Below are positions 46,896 to 56,169 of a DNA stretch of 64,000 bases, in pieces. The stretch's first letter is position 1; every line of letters starts with the position of its first letter. The stretch is from assembly GCF_013327855.1 (NCBI RefSeq), contig NZ_JABUMX010000003.1, forward strand, positions 124,001 through 188,000. Direction: 5' to 3'. The notes below the pieces were generated by a model. The model saw nothing but the letters and a program-made list of their open reading frames with translations. It was not told where the DNA came from and made no database searches. Origin of the DNA: Phyllobacterium pellucidum. Lineage in GTDB: Bacteria > Pseudomonadota > Alphaproteobacteria > Rhizobiales > Rhizobiaceae. The position numbers and the translations under genes are program-made.

Positions 46896-46912
46896 AAGTC
46901 ATCAGATGACTT
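46896..46912. promoter_or_regulatory. Perfect palindromic operator, likely bound by the downstream GntR protein
   Basis: AAGTCATC-A-GATGACTT is a perfect 8+8 inverted repeat around a single base. It overlaps the expected transcription start of the GntR gene. FadR-subfamily GntR regulators recognise sites of the form GTNNNNNAC / GTCATCnGATGAC, so self-repression is the simplest reading. Confidence 0.75.
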
Positions 46913-46924
46913 TAGGACTTTCCC

Positions 46925-47602
46925 ATGCAGCCCGCTGCGCGCACCAATCTTGCCGAAACGGCAGTTAATAATATCCGGGCGGAAATCACCGCCGATCGCT
47001 GGAAGGTTGGCGACCGCATTCCCAACGAGGCCACGCTTGCCGACATGCTTGGCGTCAGCCGCGGCACCGTCCGTGAAGCTGTGCGCGTGCTCGTCGCGCA
47101 AGGCTATCTCGAAACGCGTCAGGGATCGGGGACCTTTGTTCTGTCCGTTATCGACACGGATGAAAGCCTGCTGCGGATGCGGCGCACCGGGTTGCGCGAT
47201 CAGGTCGAGACCCGCTGTGCGCTCGAGGTCGAGGCGGCAAGGCTCGCTGCGGCCCGGCACAGGCCAGAAACGATAGCGCATCTGCGGCAGCTGCTCGCCA
47301 ACCGCGGCGATTATGATCCGGCCGATCATGATCGCTATGTTCAGCGCGACCTCGCCTTCCATAAGGCCGTCGTGGCTGCTTCGAATAATCTCGCCTTCGT
47401 CGAGGTCTACGAGTTTTTCTCCGCCTCGATTCAGGAAGTCATAAAGGCGACCGTGACGGGCGAACTTCCGGAACCCGACATGGCGGCGCACCTCTCGATC
47501 GTCGATGCAATTGCTTCCGGCGATCCCGACCTTGCCGCGTCGACGACACGGGCTTTCATGGCTCCCATCCTGGATGAAATTGACCGGTTGCTTGCATCAT
47601 GA
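46925..47602 (+). CDS. FadR-subfamily (FCD domain) GntR transcriptional regulator
   Basis: A 225-residue repressor. The N-terminal winged helix-turn-helix is WKVGDRIPNEATLADMLGVSRGTVREAVRVLVAQGYLETRQGSGTFV, the hallmark GntR segment. The C-terminal FCD domain of six helices carries likely metal/effector ligands (Asp in RDLAFHKAVV, His in that segment, and His in MAAHLSIVDAI). Effectors of this group are organic acids. It starts with ATG just after a palindromic operator and overlaps the following transporter gene by 4 bases. Confidence 0.93.
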   Translation: MQPAARTNLAETAVNNIRAEITADRWKVGDRIPNEATLADMLGVSRGTVREAVRVLVAQGYLETRQGSGTFVLSVIDTDESLLRMRRTGLRDQVETRCALEVEAARLAAARHRPETIAHLRQLLANRGDYDPADHDRYVQRDLAFHKAVVAASNNLAFVEVYEFFSASIQEVIKATVTGELPEPDMAAHLSIVDAIASGDPDLAASTTRAFMAPILDEIDRLLAS

Positions 47603-48882
47603 ACCACATGCCATCCAAATCCCGCGCTGAGGCGGCCATCGGCGATCAGCTGATCAACGCCGAAGCCGACAGCGTGCCGGAGCCGCGTGCGCCGCAATTT
47701 TCGAGCCGCAGCATCGCCATTGTCACCGGCCTCAGCCTTGTGCTCATCGCATTCAACCTCCGTCCGGTGTTTTCAAGTGCATCGGCCCTTTTGCCCGAGA
47801 TCATCGCGCAGACCGGACTGTCGTCCTTCGGAGCTGGCGTCTTGACGACGCTCCCCGTCGTTTGCCTCGGCATCTTCGCGCCACTCGCGCCGAGGCTGGC
47901 CCAGCGCATTGGCGCAGAACGCACGCTGCTCGGCGTGCTCCTGCTCCTTGCGCTCGGTACTGCGCTGCGCGGCCTGCAATCCTTGCCCTTCTTGTTCATC
48001 GGTACCGCCCTTGCCGGCGCCTGCATTGCTATCGGCAACGTCTTGCTGCCGGGACTGGTAAAGCGCGACTTCGCCAGTAGCACCGGCCTGATGACGGGTC
48101 TCTACACGATGGCGCTTTGCGCCGGAGCCGCAACCGCGGCAGGCTTCACCCTTCCCCTGCAACGCATGCTCGGTGGCTCCTGGTCGCTCGCGCTCGGCGC
48201 GTGGGCCCTGCCGGCACTTGTTGTGGCTGCAATCTGGTTCCCGCACGCCTTCTTCCGCAAGGTCCGTACCAAGCATGCGGGCTTCAAGGTTGAAGGATTA
48301 TGGCGCGACCGTCTCGCCTGGCAGGTCACCCTGTTCATGGGACTGCAGTCCGCCCTCGCCTATTGCATTTTCGGCTGGCTGTCGCCGATCCTGCGCGAGC
48401 GCGGCATGGATGGTGTAACGGCTGGCCTCGTCGTTTCCGTCTCGGTCATGGTCCAGGTCTTTGCCTGCCTTTTCGTGCCCTCCATCGCCGTCCGCTGTAA
48501 GGACCAGCGCGGCGTCAACCTTGCGCTCATTGCACTTGCCATCACCGGGCTGATGGGTTTCCTCTTCGCACCGCTATCGACCGTATGGGTTTGGGCGGTC
48601 CTGCAGGGGCTTGGACAGGGTGGTCTCATCGCCATCGCCATGACGATCATCGTCCTCCGCTCGCCCGATGCGCACATAGCCTCGCACCTTTCGGGGATGG
48701 CGCAGTGCATTGGCTACATGCTTGCCGCCGTCGGTCCGCTGCTTGTCGGCCTGATCCACAGCGTCACGGGCAGCTACGCCGCGACTGCTATCCTGTTCGT
48801 ACTATTGGGCATAGGCGTAGCCTTTTTCGGCTGGGGCGCGGGCCGCGCCGCGCATGTAAACGCACGGACTATCGCAATTTAA
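47599..48882 (+). CDS. CynX/NimT-family MFS transporter
   Basis: A 427-residue transporter with about twelve helices. The N-terminal domain starts IAFNLRPVFSSASALLPEIIAQTGLS, the typical N-L-R-P motif of cyanate/nitroimidazole-type (CynX) transporters. GVLTTLPVVCLGIFAPLAPRLAQRIGAERTLLGVLL and MTGLYTMALCAGAATAAGF follow. The substrate is unknown. It starts inside the regulator stop (ATGA). The gene pair with its own operator suggests efflux or uptake controlled by the regulator's effector. Confidence 0.9.
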   Translation: MNHMPSKSRAEAAIGDQLINAEADSVPEPRAPQFSSRSIAIVTGLSLVLIAFNLRPVFSSASALLPEIIAQTGLSSFGAGVLTTLPVVCLGIFAPLAPRLAQRIGAERTLLGVLLLLALGTALRGLQSLPFLFIGTALAGACIAIGNVLLPGLVKRDFASSTGLMTGLYTMALCAGAATAAGFTLPLQRMLGGSWSLALGAWALPALVVAAIWFPHAFFRKVRTKHAGFKVEGLWRDRLAWQVTLFMGLQSALAYCIFGWLSPILRERGMDGVTAGLVVSVSVMVQVFACLFVPSIAVRCKDQRGVNLALIALAITGLMGFLFAPLSTVWVWAVLQGLGQGGLIAIAMTIIVLRSPDAHIASHLSGMAQCIGYMLAAVGPLLVGLIHSVTGSYAATAILFVLLGIGVAFFGWGAGRAAHVNARTIAI

Positions 48883-48962
48883 CAATTTCGGCATAGTATG
48901 CTACCAAGGTCGGAACCAACCGTGTTCCCCGGCATTTGTTGCGTAGCCGAAGGAGTTGAGTA

Positions 48963-49811
48963 TTGGCGCCACGTGCGAACTGGAAAGGCTATCTTAAAGT
49001 AGCGGAGCTGAGTTGCCCCGTGAGCCTTTATACCGCCGCGTCGACATCCGACCGCATCGCCTTCCACACCATCAATCGCGCCACCGGCCACCGGGTGATG
49101 CGACAGTTTATCGACAGCGACAGTGGCAAGCCGGTGGAAAAAGAGGACCAGGTCAAGGGATACGAAGTCGGCTCGAACGACTACATCGTCCTTGAGCCGG
49201 ACGAGGTGGCAGCGGCCGTTCCCGAAAGCGACAAGACGCTCAATGTCGAGGCATTCGTGCCTATGGATGAGATCGACGATCTCTACTTCGACAAGCCCTA
49301 TTATTTGACGCCCGGCGATAAACATGGCCAGGAGGCGTTCGCGCTCATCCGCGAAGGTCTGAAAGCCAAGAAAGTTGCTGCTTTTGCGCAGACCGTCCTC
49401 TTTCGCCGCGTGCGCACGCTGCTGATACGGCCGGACGATGCCGGGCTGCTCGCGACGACATTGCAGTTCAATTACGCGGTGCGCTCCGCCAAGGAAGCAT
49501 TCGACGACGTGCCCGAGATGAAGATCAAAGGCGAAATGCTCGAACTTGCCAAGCACATTATCGATACCAAGCACGGCACGTTCGATCCCTCGAAATATAC
49601 GGACCGTTACGAATCCGCGCTCGCGGAACTCGTCAAGGCCAAGCTCGAGGGCAAGGCGATCCCGGTTCGCAAACCCCAGAAGTCGGAAAAGGTTGTCGAT
49701 CTCATGCAGGCACTGCGCGAAAGCGCCGGCATGACGGCAAAGAAGGCCGCACCAAAGAAGGCGGCGGGTACCAAGGCAAAGGCCGAACCTGCAAGGCGCA
49801 AAGCAAGCTGA
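48963..49811 (+). CDS. ku: Ku protein (first copy), bacterial non-homologous end joining
   Basis: Homodimeric ring that binds DNA double-strand ends and recruits LigD. It has 282 residues: a Ku core (WKGYLKVAELSCPVSLYTA; RVMRQFIDSDSGKPVEKEDQVKGYEVGSNDYI; PVYFDKPYYLTP-like stretch), then VVDLMQALRESAG and a Lys/Ala-rich tail. The start is TTG at 48963, preceded by GAAGGAGTTGAGTA; MAPRANWKGYL is the family N-terminus. LigD starts 15 bases later, so the two are an operon. A second, divergent Ku lies 5 kb downstream on the other strand. Confidence 0.95.
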   Translation: MAPRANWKGYLKVAELSCPVSLYTAASTSDRIAFHTINRATGHRVMRQFIDSDSGKPVEKEDQVKGYEVGSNDYIVLEPDEVAAAVPESDKTLNVEAFVPMDEIDDLYFDKPYYLTPGDKHGQEAFALIREGLKAKKVAAFAQTVLFRRVRTLLIRPDDAGLLATTLQFNYAVRSAKEAFDDVPEMKIKGEMLELAKHIIDTKHGTFDPSKYTDRYESALAELVKAKLEGKAIPVRKPQKSEKVVDLMQALRESAGMTAKKAAPKKAAGTKAKAEPARRKAS

Positions 49812-49826
49812 ATCTGGGTCTGATCG

Positions 49827-52376
49827 ATGGTTGCGCTCGAAACCTACCGGAAGAAACGCAATTTCAAGACCACGCCCGAACCCAAGGGCCGCAAGGCGGC
49901 CAGTGCCGGGAACAGCTTCGTCATCCAGAAACACGACGCCACACGGCTTCACTACGATTTCCGCCTGGAGATGGACGGTGTTCTCAAGAGCTGGGCGGTG
50001 ACGCGCGGTCCGAGCCTCGTTCCCGGCGAGAAGCGACTTGCCGTTCATGTCGAGGATCATCCGCTCGAATATGGCGACTTCGAAGGCACCATCCCCAAGG
50101 GCGAGTACGGCGGCGGCACGGTCATCGTTTGGGATAGCGGCACCTGGACACCGGTATTCGACGAGCATCGGGGCTATGCCAAGGGGCACCTCGAATTCGA
50201 ACTTCATGGCAAAAAACTATCGGGCCGCTGGCATCTTGTCCGCATGCAGGGCCGCCCACGCGAAAAACGCGAGAACTGGCTCTTGATCAAGGGCGAGGAC
50301 GACGCTGCGCGCATGCCGGGCGATCCAGACATTCTTGCCGAAAAGCCGGAATCGGTGAAGACCGGGCGGGAAATTGGCGACGTAGCCGGCGAGGCTCCGG
50401 GATGGTCTTCCAAGACTGGCAAGATCGACAAGAATGCCCCGAAAGCCCGGGCCGCAAGGAAAGCAGCGGCGCCAGCTATCGAGGTGAGTACGCCCGATCC
50501 CTCGACTATCAAAGGCGCGAAGAAGGCGAAGCTCCCTGTTTTCGTCGAACCCGCCCTGGCGTCGCTTTCAACTAAGCCGCCATCGGGGGAACGCTGGGTT
50601 CACGAGATCAAGTTCGACGGCTACAGGCTGCAGGCGCGGATCGAGGCTGGCCGCGTGAAGCTTCTCACCCGTACAGGGCTCGATTGGACCAAGAAGTTCG
50701 GCAAGGAAATCATCGCCGCGCTGCAGGAACTTGCGGTCGGCACCGCCTTGATCGATGGCGAACTCGTCGTCGAAGCTTCCGCCGGAGCCTCCGACTTTTC
50801 TGCGTTGCAGGCAGATCTCAGCAGCGACCGCACGGATCGATTTATCTTTTACGTCTTCGATCTTCTCTATCTAGACGGTTATGACCTTCAGGCTCTGCCA
50901 CTCCTCGAACGCAAGGCGGTGCTGCAGAAGATCGCCGGTGGCAACACGGGCATGGTGCGGTTTAGTGAGCATTTCGAAGGCGACGGCCAGAACATACTCT
51001 CCCATGCCTGCCGGCTCAGCCTTGAAGGCATTGTTTCGAAACTGCGCGACGCGCCCTATCGCTCGGGCAGGGTCAAGAGCTGGATCAAGGCGAAATGCTC
51101 GCAAAGGCAGGAGTTCGTCATCGCCGGCTATGTCCCTTCGACGACATCGCGCAAGGCAATCGGCTCACTCGTCATGGGCGTTTACAATGGCGACAAGCTC
51201 GAACATGTCGGGCGTGTCGGCACCGGCTACAGCACGGCCGTTGCCGAGGATCTTTTTCGTCGTCTTGAGCGTATCCGTCAGCCGGAAAGCCCGTTTGTCG
51301 CGCGTCTTGCCGCCGATGCGGCGCGTCAGGTGCGCTACGTCAAGCCACAACTCGTCGCCGACGTCGAGTTCCGCACCTGGACGGCCGACAACAATCTGCG
51401 TCACGCCGCCTTCCGCGGCTTGCGCGAGGACAAGCCGGCGCACGAGGTTGTCCGGGAGACGCCCAAAATGAATGGACAGGCAAAACCGCAGAGGTCCACC
51501 GTGAAACTCACGCATCCCGATCGCATCTACTGGCCCGACCAGGGCGTAACCAAACAGGGACTGGCGGATTATTATACCGAGGTCTGGCGCTATATCTCGC
51601 CCTTCATCGTCGGGCGGCCGCTGGCGCTGCTGCGAAGCCCGGAAGGCATCACCGGCCAATCCTTCTTTCAGAAGCACGCGTGGAAAGGGCTCAATCCGAG
51701 CATCGTCCTGGTGAACGACCCGACGGACAAGGATGAGGAGCCGTTGATCAGCATCAAGGATCTGGACGGGCTGATCAGCCTCGTGCAAGCCGCTGTGCTC
51801 GAAATCCACCCTTGGGGTTCGACCGTGAAGGATTGGGAACGTCCGGACATGATCATCATGGATCTCGATCCCGGCGATGGCGTTCCGTGGGAGCAGGTCA
51901 TAAGGGCGGCAGAGGAAACGCGCGAGCGGCTGGAACAGGCGGGCCTGAAGGCGTTCCTGAAGACCTCCGGCGGCAAGGGCCTTCATGTCGTCTCGCCGCT
52001 CAAGCCGAAAGCGGCATGGCCGGAGGTCAAGGCGTTTACCAAGGCGATTGCAGATTCAATGGCTGCCGACAGTCCTGGACTTTACGTCTCCACCATCACC
52101 AAGGCAAAGCGCACCGGCAAGGTCCTCATCGACTACCTGCGCAACCAGCGCGGCGCAACGGCGGTCGCACCCTATTCGACGCGGGCACGAGCAGGCGCGG
52201 CCGTATCGATGCCGCTGGAATGGAGCGAGCTCACCCCGGGAATTGGACCCGCCTACTTCACCGTCCTCAACACGCCGACGCGTATCGCCTCGTACAAGGC
52301 CGACCCCTGGGTCGATTTCCGCGCAGCAGCGGCGCCGATCGAAAAGCCGAAGGGAACGCGCGCGAAGAAGGCCTAG
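49827..52376 (+). CDS. ligD: ATP-dependent DNA ligase LigD (3'-phosphoesterase, ligase and polymerase domains)
   Basis: The multi-domain NHEJ enzyme, 849 residues in Pseudomonas-type order. Residues 1-200 are the phosphoesterase (KHDATRLHYDFRLEMDG with His36, His42 and Asp44; HVEDHPLEYGDFEG). Residues about 230-540 are the ligase, with nucleophile Lys262 in EIKFDGYRL, motif EGIVSKL and WIKAKCSQRQEF. Residues about 555-849 are the polymerase/primase, with catalytic Asp679 and Asp681 (MDLDPGDGVPW), SGGKGLHVV and YLRNQRGATAVAPYS. It is coupled to the first Ku gene. The ends of the domains are approximate. Confidence 0.97.
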   Translation: MVALETYRKKRNFKTTPEPKGRKAASAGNSFVIQKHDATRLHYDFRLEMDGVLKSWAVTRGPSLVPGEKRLAVHVEDHPLEYGDFEGTIPKGEYGGGTVIVWDSGTWTPVFDEHRGYAKGHLEFELHGKKLSGRWHLVRMQGRPREKRENWLLIKGEDDAARMPGDPDILAEKPESVKTGREIGDVAGEAPGWSSKTGKIDKNAPKARAARKAAAPAIEVSTPDPSTIKGAKKAKLPVFVEPALASLSTKPPSGERWVHEIKFDGYRLQARIEAGRVKLLTRTGLDWTKKFGKEIIAALQELAVGTALIDGELVVEASAGASDFSALQADLSSDRTDRFIFYVFDLLYLDGYDLQALPLLERKAVLQKIAGGNTGMVRFSEHFEGDGQNILSHACRLSLEGIVSKLRDAPYRSGRVKSWIKAKCSQRQEFVIAGYVPSTTSRKAIGSLVMGVYNGDKLEHVGRVGTGYSTAVAEDLFRRLERIRQPESPFVARLAADAARQVRYVKPQLVADVEFRTWTADNNLRHAAFRGLREDKPAHEVVRETPKMNGQAKPQRSTVKLTHPDRIYWPDQGVTKQGLADYYTEVWRYISPFIVGRPLALLRSPEGITGQSFFQKHAWKGLNPSIVLVNDPTDKDEEPLISIKDLDGLISLVQAAVLEIHPWGSTVKDWERPDMIIMDLDPGDGVPWEQVIRAAEETRERLEQAGLKAFLKTSGGKGLHVVSPLKPKAAWPEVKAFTKAIADSMAADSPGLYVSTITKAKRTGKVLIDYLRNQRGATAVAPYSTRARAGAAVSMPLEWSELTPGIGPAYFTVLNTPTRIASYKADPWVDFRAAAAPIEKPKGTRAKKA

Positions 52377-52385
52377 AAAGCGGCT

Positions 52386-54239
52386 CTAGTCGATTTCTTC
52401 GGCAATAAAGCCAGCTGTCTGGCGATTCCACAGGCGGGCAAACAAGCCGTCAGTCGCCACGAGTTCGTCGGGCCTTCCCTCTTCGACGATGCGCCCCTGA
52501 TCGAGCACGACTATTCGGTCCATCATGGCAATCGTCGAAAGGCGATGCGCAATGGCAATCACCGTCTTCCCATCCATCACGAGATTGAGCTTTTCCTGGA
52601 TTGCGGCCTCGGACTCGCTGTCGAGCGCGGAAGTCGCCTCGTCCAGGATCAGAATGGGGGCATTTTTCAGGAGAACGCGCGCGATGGCCACGCGCTGGCG
52701 CTGGCCCCCGGAGAGCTTGATGCCGCGGTCGCCGACGAAGGCGTCGTAGCCCTTGCGGCCCTCACTGTCGGAGAGATCAGCGATGAAGCCATCGGCACTC
52801 GCCATCTTCGTCACCCTTTCGATCTCGTGCTGGGCCGCATCCGGCCGGCCATAGCGGATATTGTCGCCGACCGAACGATGCAGCAGCGCGACATCCTGGG
52901 CGATGACGCCGATGCTCTGACGCAGGCTGGACTGCGTTACGCTGCGGATGTCCTGGCCGTCGATCGATATCGCGCCATCCTTGATGTCGTAGAAACGCAG
53001 GAGCAGGTTTGCGAGCGTCGTCTTGCCGGCGCCAGAGAGACCTACGAGGCCGACCTTTTCGCCCGGCCGGATCGTCAGGGACAGATGGTCAATGACGGGT
53101 TTGCCCGACGCGTACGCGAAGCGGACGTTCTCGAATCGGATCTCGCCCCGGTCCACAGCAAGCTCGGCCGCCTCCGGCCGATCGGTGATTGTCGGCGGTG
53201 TCGTCATGACCGGCATGGCGTCCTTGATCGTGCCGATCGCCTGGAAGATCTGCTGGCCCATCTGCAGGAATGTGAATGTGTGACCGGAGAAGCGACTGAG
53301 AACGTAGACGGCGGCCGTGAACTCGCCGATCGTGACGAAGCCGTCAACGAGGCCGGTAAAGCCGATCCACAGGATCGCTAGCCAGTGCATCATGTTGAGG
53401 ACGACGACGATGACCTCAGCAGTACGGTAGATCCGCTGTTCGCTCTGCTGCGCCTTGATCGCCTTGCCGATTATGCCTCTGATGGCACCGGCCTCGCTGT
53501 CTTCAGCGGCGAATTGCTTGACCATCTGCATATTGGCGTAAAGATCGGTGATGGCGCCGGAAATCAGGCTGCGACGCCGCGCGGAGCGCCGTGAGCGCTC
53601 GGTAAAGACGGGCGCCAGCCTGACGGCGAGCAATACGTTGAGCGTGATCCAAATTATGGACGGCAGCGCAAGCTGCCAGGAGAGCGCGCTCAGCAGAACA
53701 ACGGAGCCGACCATCTGCATGATGAATCGCGGGATGGACTGGAAGGCGGAAATGACCTGCTGCTGCACGGCTGACGCCACCTGCTGCAGGCGCGAAGCGA
53801 CCTGGCCGGCATAGAGATCGTGGAAGAAGGCGAGGTCCTGCCGCTCGACCGCCCTGTGGCCCTGCCATTGAATGGCAGCCGGCATGCCGATCCCAAGCGT
53901 ATGCGAGTTCAGCGTATTGACGAAAAAAGACGCGATCGGGATGACGGGGAAAAGCATCAGGCCGAGGAAGATCAGCAGCATTCGGTCGTTGTGGAGGAAA
54001 GCGACAGCGCCCTGCTGTGTGACGCCATCGACGATGACAGAGAGGCCCCAGACGATCGTCAGGTTCATGGCCTCGATCGCCATGGTGCAGACGGCGAGCG
54101 TGATCAAGATGCCGCGAAACATCAGGACGAAGTGAAGAAGGACAGCCACTGGCCCCTTGGACGGCAGCGGCCTGTAGGGGATGTCGAGTGGCTGGATCAA
54201 ATTCTCGAAGGGACGGTAGATTGCATCTGAAATTGACAT
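52386..54239 (-). CDS. ABC exporter, fused permease and ATPase
   Basis: A 617-residue half-transporter. The membrane domain has about six helices (VLLHFVLMFRGILITLAVCTMAIEAMN at the start). The ATPase carries Walker A GLSGAGKTTLANLLL, Q-loop VIAQDVALLHRSV, signature LSGGQRQR, Walker [16 protein letters not shown] and IAHRLSTI. The start at 54239 gives MSISDAIYRPFEN; the open frame upstream is not family-like. The substrate is unknown. It lies convergent with ligD (9-base gap), between the two Ku genes, with no evident NHEJ role. Confidence 0.9.
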   Translation of the reverse strand: MSISDAIYRPFENLIQPLDIPYRPLPSKGPVAVLLHFVLMFRGILITLAVCTMAIEAMNLTIVWGLSVIVDGVTQQGAVAFLHNDRMLLIFLGLMLFPVIPIASFFVNTLNSHTLGIGMPAAIQWQGHRAVERQDLAFFHDLYAGQVASRLQQVASAVQQQVISAFQSIPRFIMQMVGSVVLLSALSWQLALPSIIWITLNVLLAVRLAPVFTERSRRSARRRSLISGAITDLYANMQMVKQFAAEDSEAGAIRGIIGKAIKAQQSEQRIYRTAEVIVVVLNMMHWLAILWIGFTGLVDGFVTIGEFTAAVYVLSRFSGHTFTFLQMGQQIFQAIGTIKDAMPVMTTPPTITDRPEAAELAVDRGEIRFENVRFAYASGKPVIDHLSLTIRPGEKVGLVGLSGAGKTTLANLLLRFYDIKDGAISIDGQDIRSVTQSSLRQSIGVIAQDVALLHRSVGDNIRYGRPDAAQHEIERVTKMASADGFIADLSDSEGRKGYDAFVGDRGIKLSGGQRQRVAIARVLLKNAPILILDEATSALDSESEAAIQEKLNLVMDGKTVIAIAHRLSTIAMMDRIVVLDQGRIVEEGRPDELVATDGLFARLWNRQTAGFIAEEID

Positions 54240-54374
54240 GGCTCGATCGGACACCAGATGAGAAGGAGGGCGAAAACCTGAACCGCCGAATCGAGTGCCG
54301 TCCGGCCATAGTCTCAATCTATATCAGGGGCTTGGAGTTCCCCTATATTACGTCCGACATAGCTGTGCCGCCAT

Positions 54375-54785
54375 TCAGTTCGATCGTCCAGACAGACCCT
54401 TGAATAATCTGCTGATCAGGGAAGGTGAACTTCGGACAGGAGCAGGATAATAGTCACCAGTCTGTGGATCGTAACAGCCGATGTCGTGGCGGTGCGCTGT
54501 TTCAACGATAAAGGCCAAAGCCTCCTGCAAACCGTCCCAGGTGAGGTGGAGCGACATGAAGTCGTCGGAGATCGTCGATTTTATCGGGCTGAACGTCCAT
54601 ATCGTAGCTCCGCCCTGAGGAGCGAGATCCGGATATCGCTTGAGAAGAGCATCCGCAAAGGCTTCAAGGCTCGGAGCGGCCTTTTTGTCCGTGCTTTCGG
54701 TTTTAGCATCCACCCATTCGTCAAAATTCGGATCACTAGGCGTCATGCCGGCGCTGGCAGCCCAACAATAAAAATCTGCTGACAT
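54375..54785 (-). CDS. Hypothetical protein
   Basis: A 136-residue protein beginning MSADFYCWAASAGMTPSD. It has no signal peptide or membrane segment and is moderately acidic. A predicted alpha/beta fold contains ATIWTFSPIKSTISDDFMSLHLTW and DGLQEALAFIVETAHRHDIGCYDPQTGDYYPA. The pattern is like small immunity- or antitoxin-type proteins, but I do not recognise a family and no partner toxin was seen. It lies between the ABC exporter and the second Ku gene on the same strand, as a plausible single gene. Confidence 0.65.
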   Translation of the reverse strand: MSADFYCWAASAGMTPSDPNFDEWVDAKTESTDKKAAPSLEAFADALLKRYPDLAPQGGATIWTFSPIKSTISDDFMSLHLTWDGLQEALAFIVETAHRHDIGCYDPQTGDYYPAPVRSSPSLISRLFKGLSGRSN

Positions 54786-54899
54786 ATCAAACTGCCTTCT
54801 TGGCTCACGGCGTCAGCGATGGACGCCCAAATTGCTGATTGAAATCATTCATTCTAAAATTCGAAACCGTTCGTAGATAACAACAGAAATCGATCTTGC

Positions 54900-55712
54900 C
54901 TACCGTTTCTTCGTCGGCTTGCTGTCGCTCGCTATACTCTTGCGTAGCGCATCCATGATGTTGATGACGTTGCTGGGCGCCTCTTCCGTTTCCGCCGCCT
55001 TGGCCTTTGCCGGACGCTTCTTGCCCTTTTTCTTGGCCGCGATGATTTCGAGCAGACGGTCCTGCACCGGATCTTCGGCCATCTTCGGACCCCACGATTT
55101 GGTGCGCTCCTCGATGAGTGTCTGCACCAGTTTCATCAGTTCAGGATCGGTCTTGCCGGTAGGAATATCGCCGAAATAGGCGTCGCCATCGCGAACCTCG
55201 TCGCCATAACGGAGCGTCCACAGCACGATGCCGCGGCCGCGCGGCTCGATCATGACCGCCCGCTCGCGGCGATACATGACAAGGCGGGAAATACCAACCC
55301 TTCCTGTCGCCACCATCCCTTCGCGAATGACGGCAAAAGCTTCCTCGCCGACGGGATCATCGGGCGTCAGGTAATGCGGCTTGTCGTACCAAATCCATTC
55401 GATGCTTTCGCGCGGCACGAACATCTCGATGTCGATTGTGCGCGTGCTTTCGAGCGCGACAGCATCGATCTCGTCATCCTCGAGCACCACATATTCGTCC
55501 TCGCCGCGCTGATAGCCTTTTACCTGATCGTCCTCGTCGATAGCCTTGCCGCTGACGGAATCGACATATTGGCTGACCACGCGGTTGCCGGTCTTCCGGT
55601 TCAATGTATGAAACCGCACTTTTTCCTGATCGGTCGTAGCCGGAACCATCGCCACGGGACAGGTCACCAGAGACAGTTTCAGATAGCCTTTCCAGAAAGA
55701 ACGAGGAGCCAT
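54900..55712 (-). CDS. ku: Ku protein (second copy)
   Basis: A 270-residue Ku-core protein with MAPRSFWKGYLKLSLVTCPVAMVPA at the N-terminus and RVVSQYVDSVSGKAIDEDDQVKGYQRGEDEYVVLEDDEIDAV in the core. The C-terminal tail (KKKGKKRPAKAKAAETEEAPSN) precedes VINIMDALRKSIA and a short basic end. The last motif resembles VVDLMQALRESAG in the first Ku, and probably contacts LigD. The two Kus differ clearly in sequence, so they could form a heterodimer or act in different conditions, as described for multiple Kus in Sinorhizobium meliloti. The ATG at 55712 follows ACGAGGAGCC-type sequence. Confidence 0.95.
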   Translation of the reverse strand: MAPRSFWKGYLKLSLVTCPVAMVPATTDQEKVRFHTLNRKTGNRVVSQYVDSVSGKAIDEDDQVKGYQRGEDEYVVLEDDEIDAVALESTRTIDIEMFVPRESIEWIWYDKPHYLTPDDPVGEEAFAVIREGMVATGRVGISRLVMYRRERAVMIEPRGRGIVLWTLRYGDEVRDGDAYFGDIPTGKTDPELMKLVQTLIEERTKSWGPKMAEDPVQDRLLEIIAAKKKGKKRPAKAKAAETEEAPSNVINIMDALRKSIASDSKPTKKR

Positions 55713-55775
55713 GTCAACCTTTCCTTGCCGTCCAGCACGAAAGCTGCAAACAGCCGAATCGTTCCCGCATAGTAA

Positions 55776-56075
55776 CTATGGCAGTTTCGCCGCCAAAACC
55801 TCAAGCTTGTTGATCTGAGGCGGACTGGCGAAAAGCTCATCCGCCCGCGCCATCAAAGCTGCAGCAACCTTGCCGGAAAGATGGGCATTCCGCGCGCTTT
55901 CATCCGGAAAGGCATCGAAGATTGCAAAGTTGCTCTTCCCCATCCGAATGCCGAACCAGGCGACGGTTCCCACTTCTTCGTTGACGAGCGGCAAGGCGGA
56001 TTTCAGAAAGGCCGCGACCTCTTCTTCCTTGCCGGGTTTTGCTTCGAGCGGAACATAGAGAGCAAGTTTCGTCAT
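55776..56075 (-). CDS. Antibiotic biosynthesis monooxygenase (ABM)-fold protein
   Basis: A 99-residue ferredoxin-like alpha+beta barrel protein: TKLALYVPLEAKPGKEEEVAAFLKSALPLV then VAWFGIRMGKSNFAIFDAFPDESARNAHLSGKVAAALMARADELF. ABM proteins include quinol monooxygenases and heme-degrading enzymes, but many are of unknown role. ATG 56075 is chosen because GGGAGGA is well spaced from it (7-8 bases), whereas ATG 56081 is too close. It is divergent from the topoisomerase gene. Confidence 0.82.
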   Translation of the reverse strand: MTKLALYVPLEAKPGKEEEVAAFLKSALPLVNEEVGTVAWFGIRMGKSNFAIFDAFPDESARNAHLSGKVAAALMARADELFASPPQINKLEVLAAKLP

Positions 56076-56169
56076 GGTCATTCCTCCCTTGACTACGATG
56101 CGCGTCACTCGGCGCTGGAACAGTCTCGCCGCAATCACGTTTCTCGGCAATAGACATGTGGAGACGACG

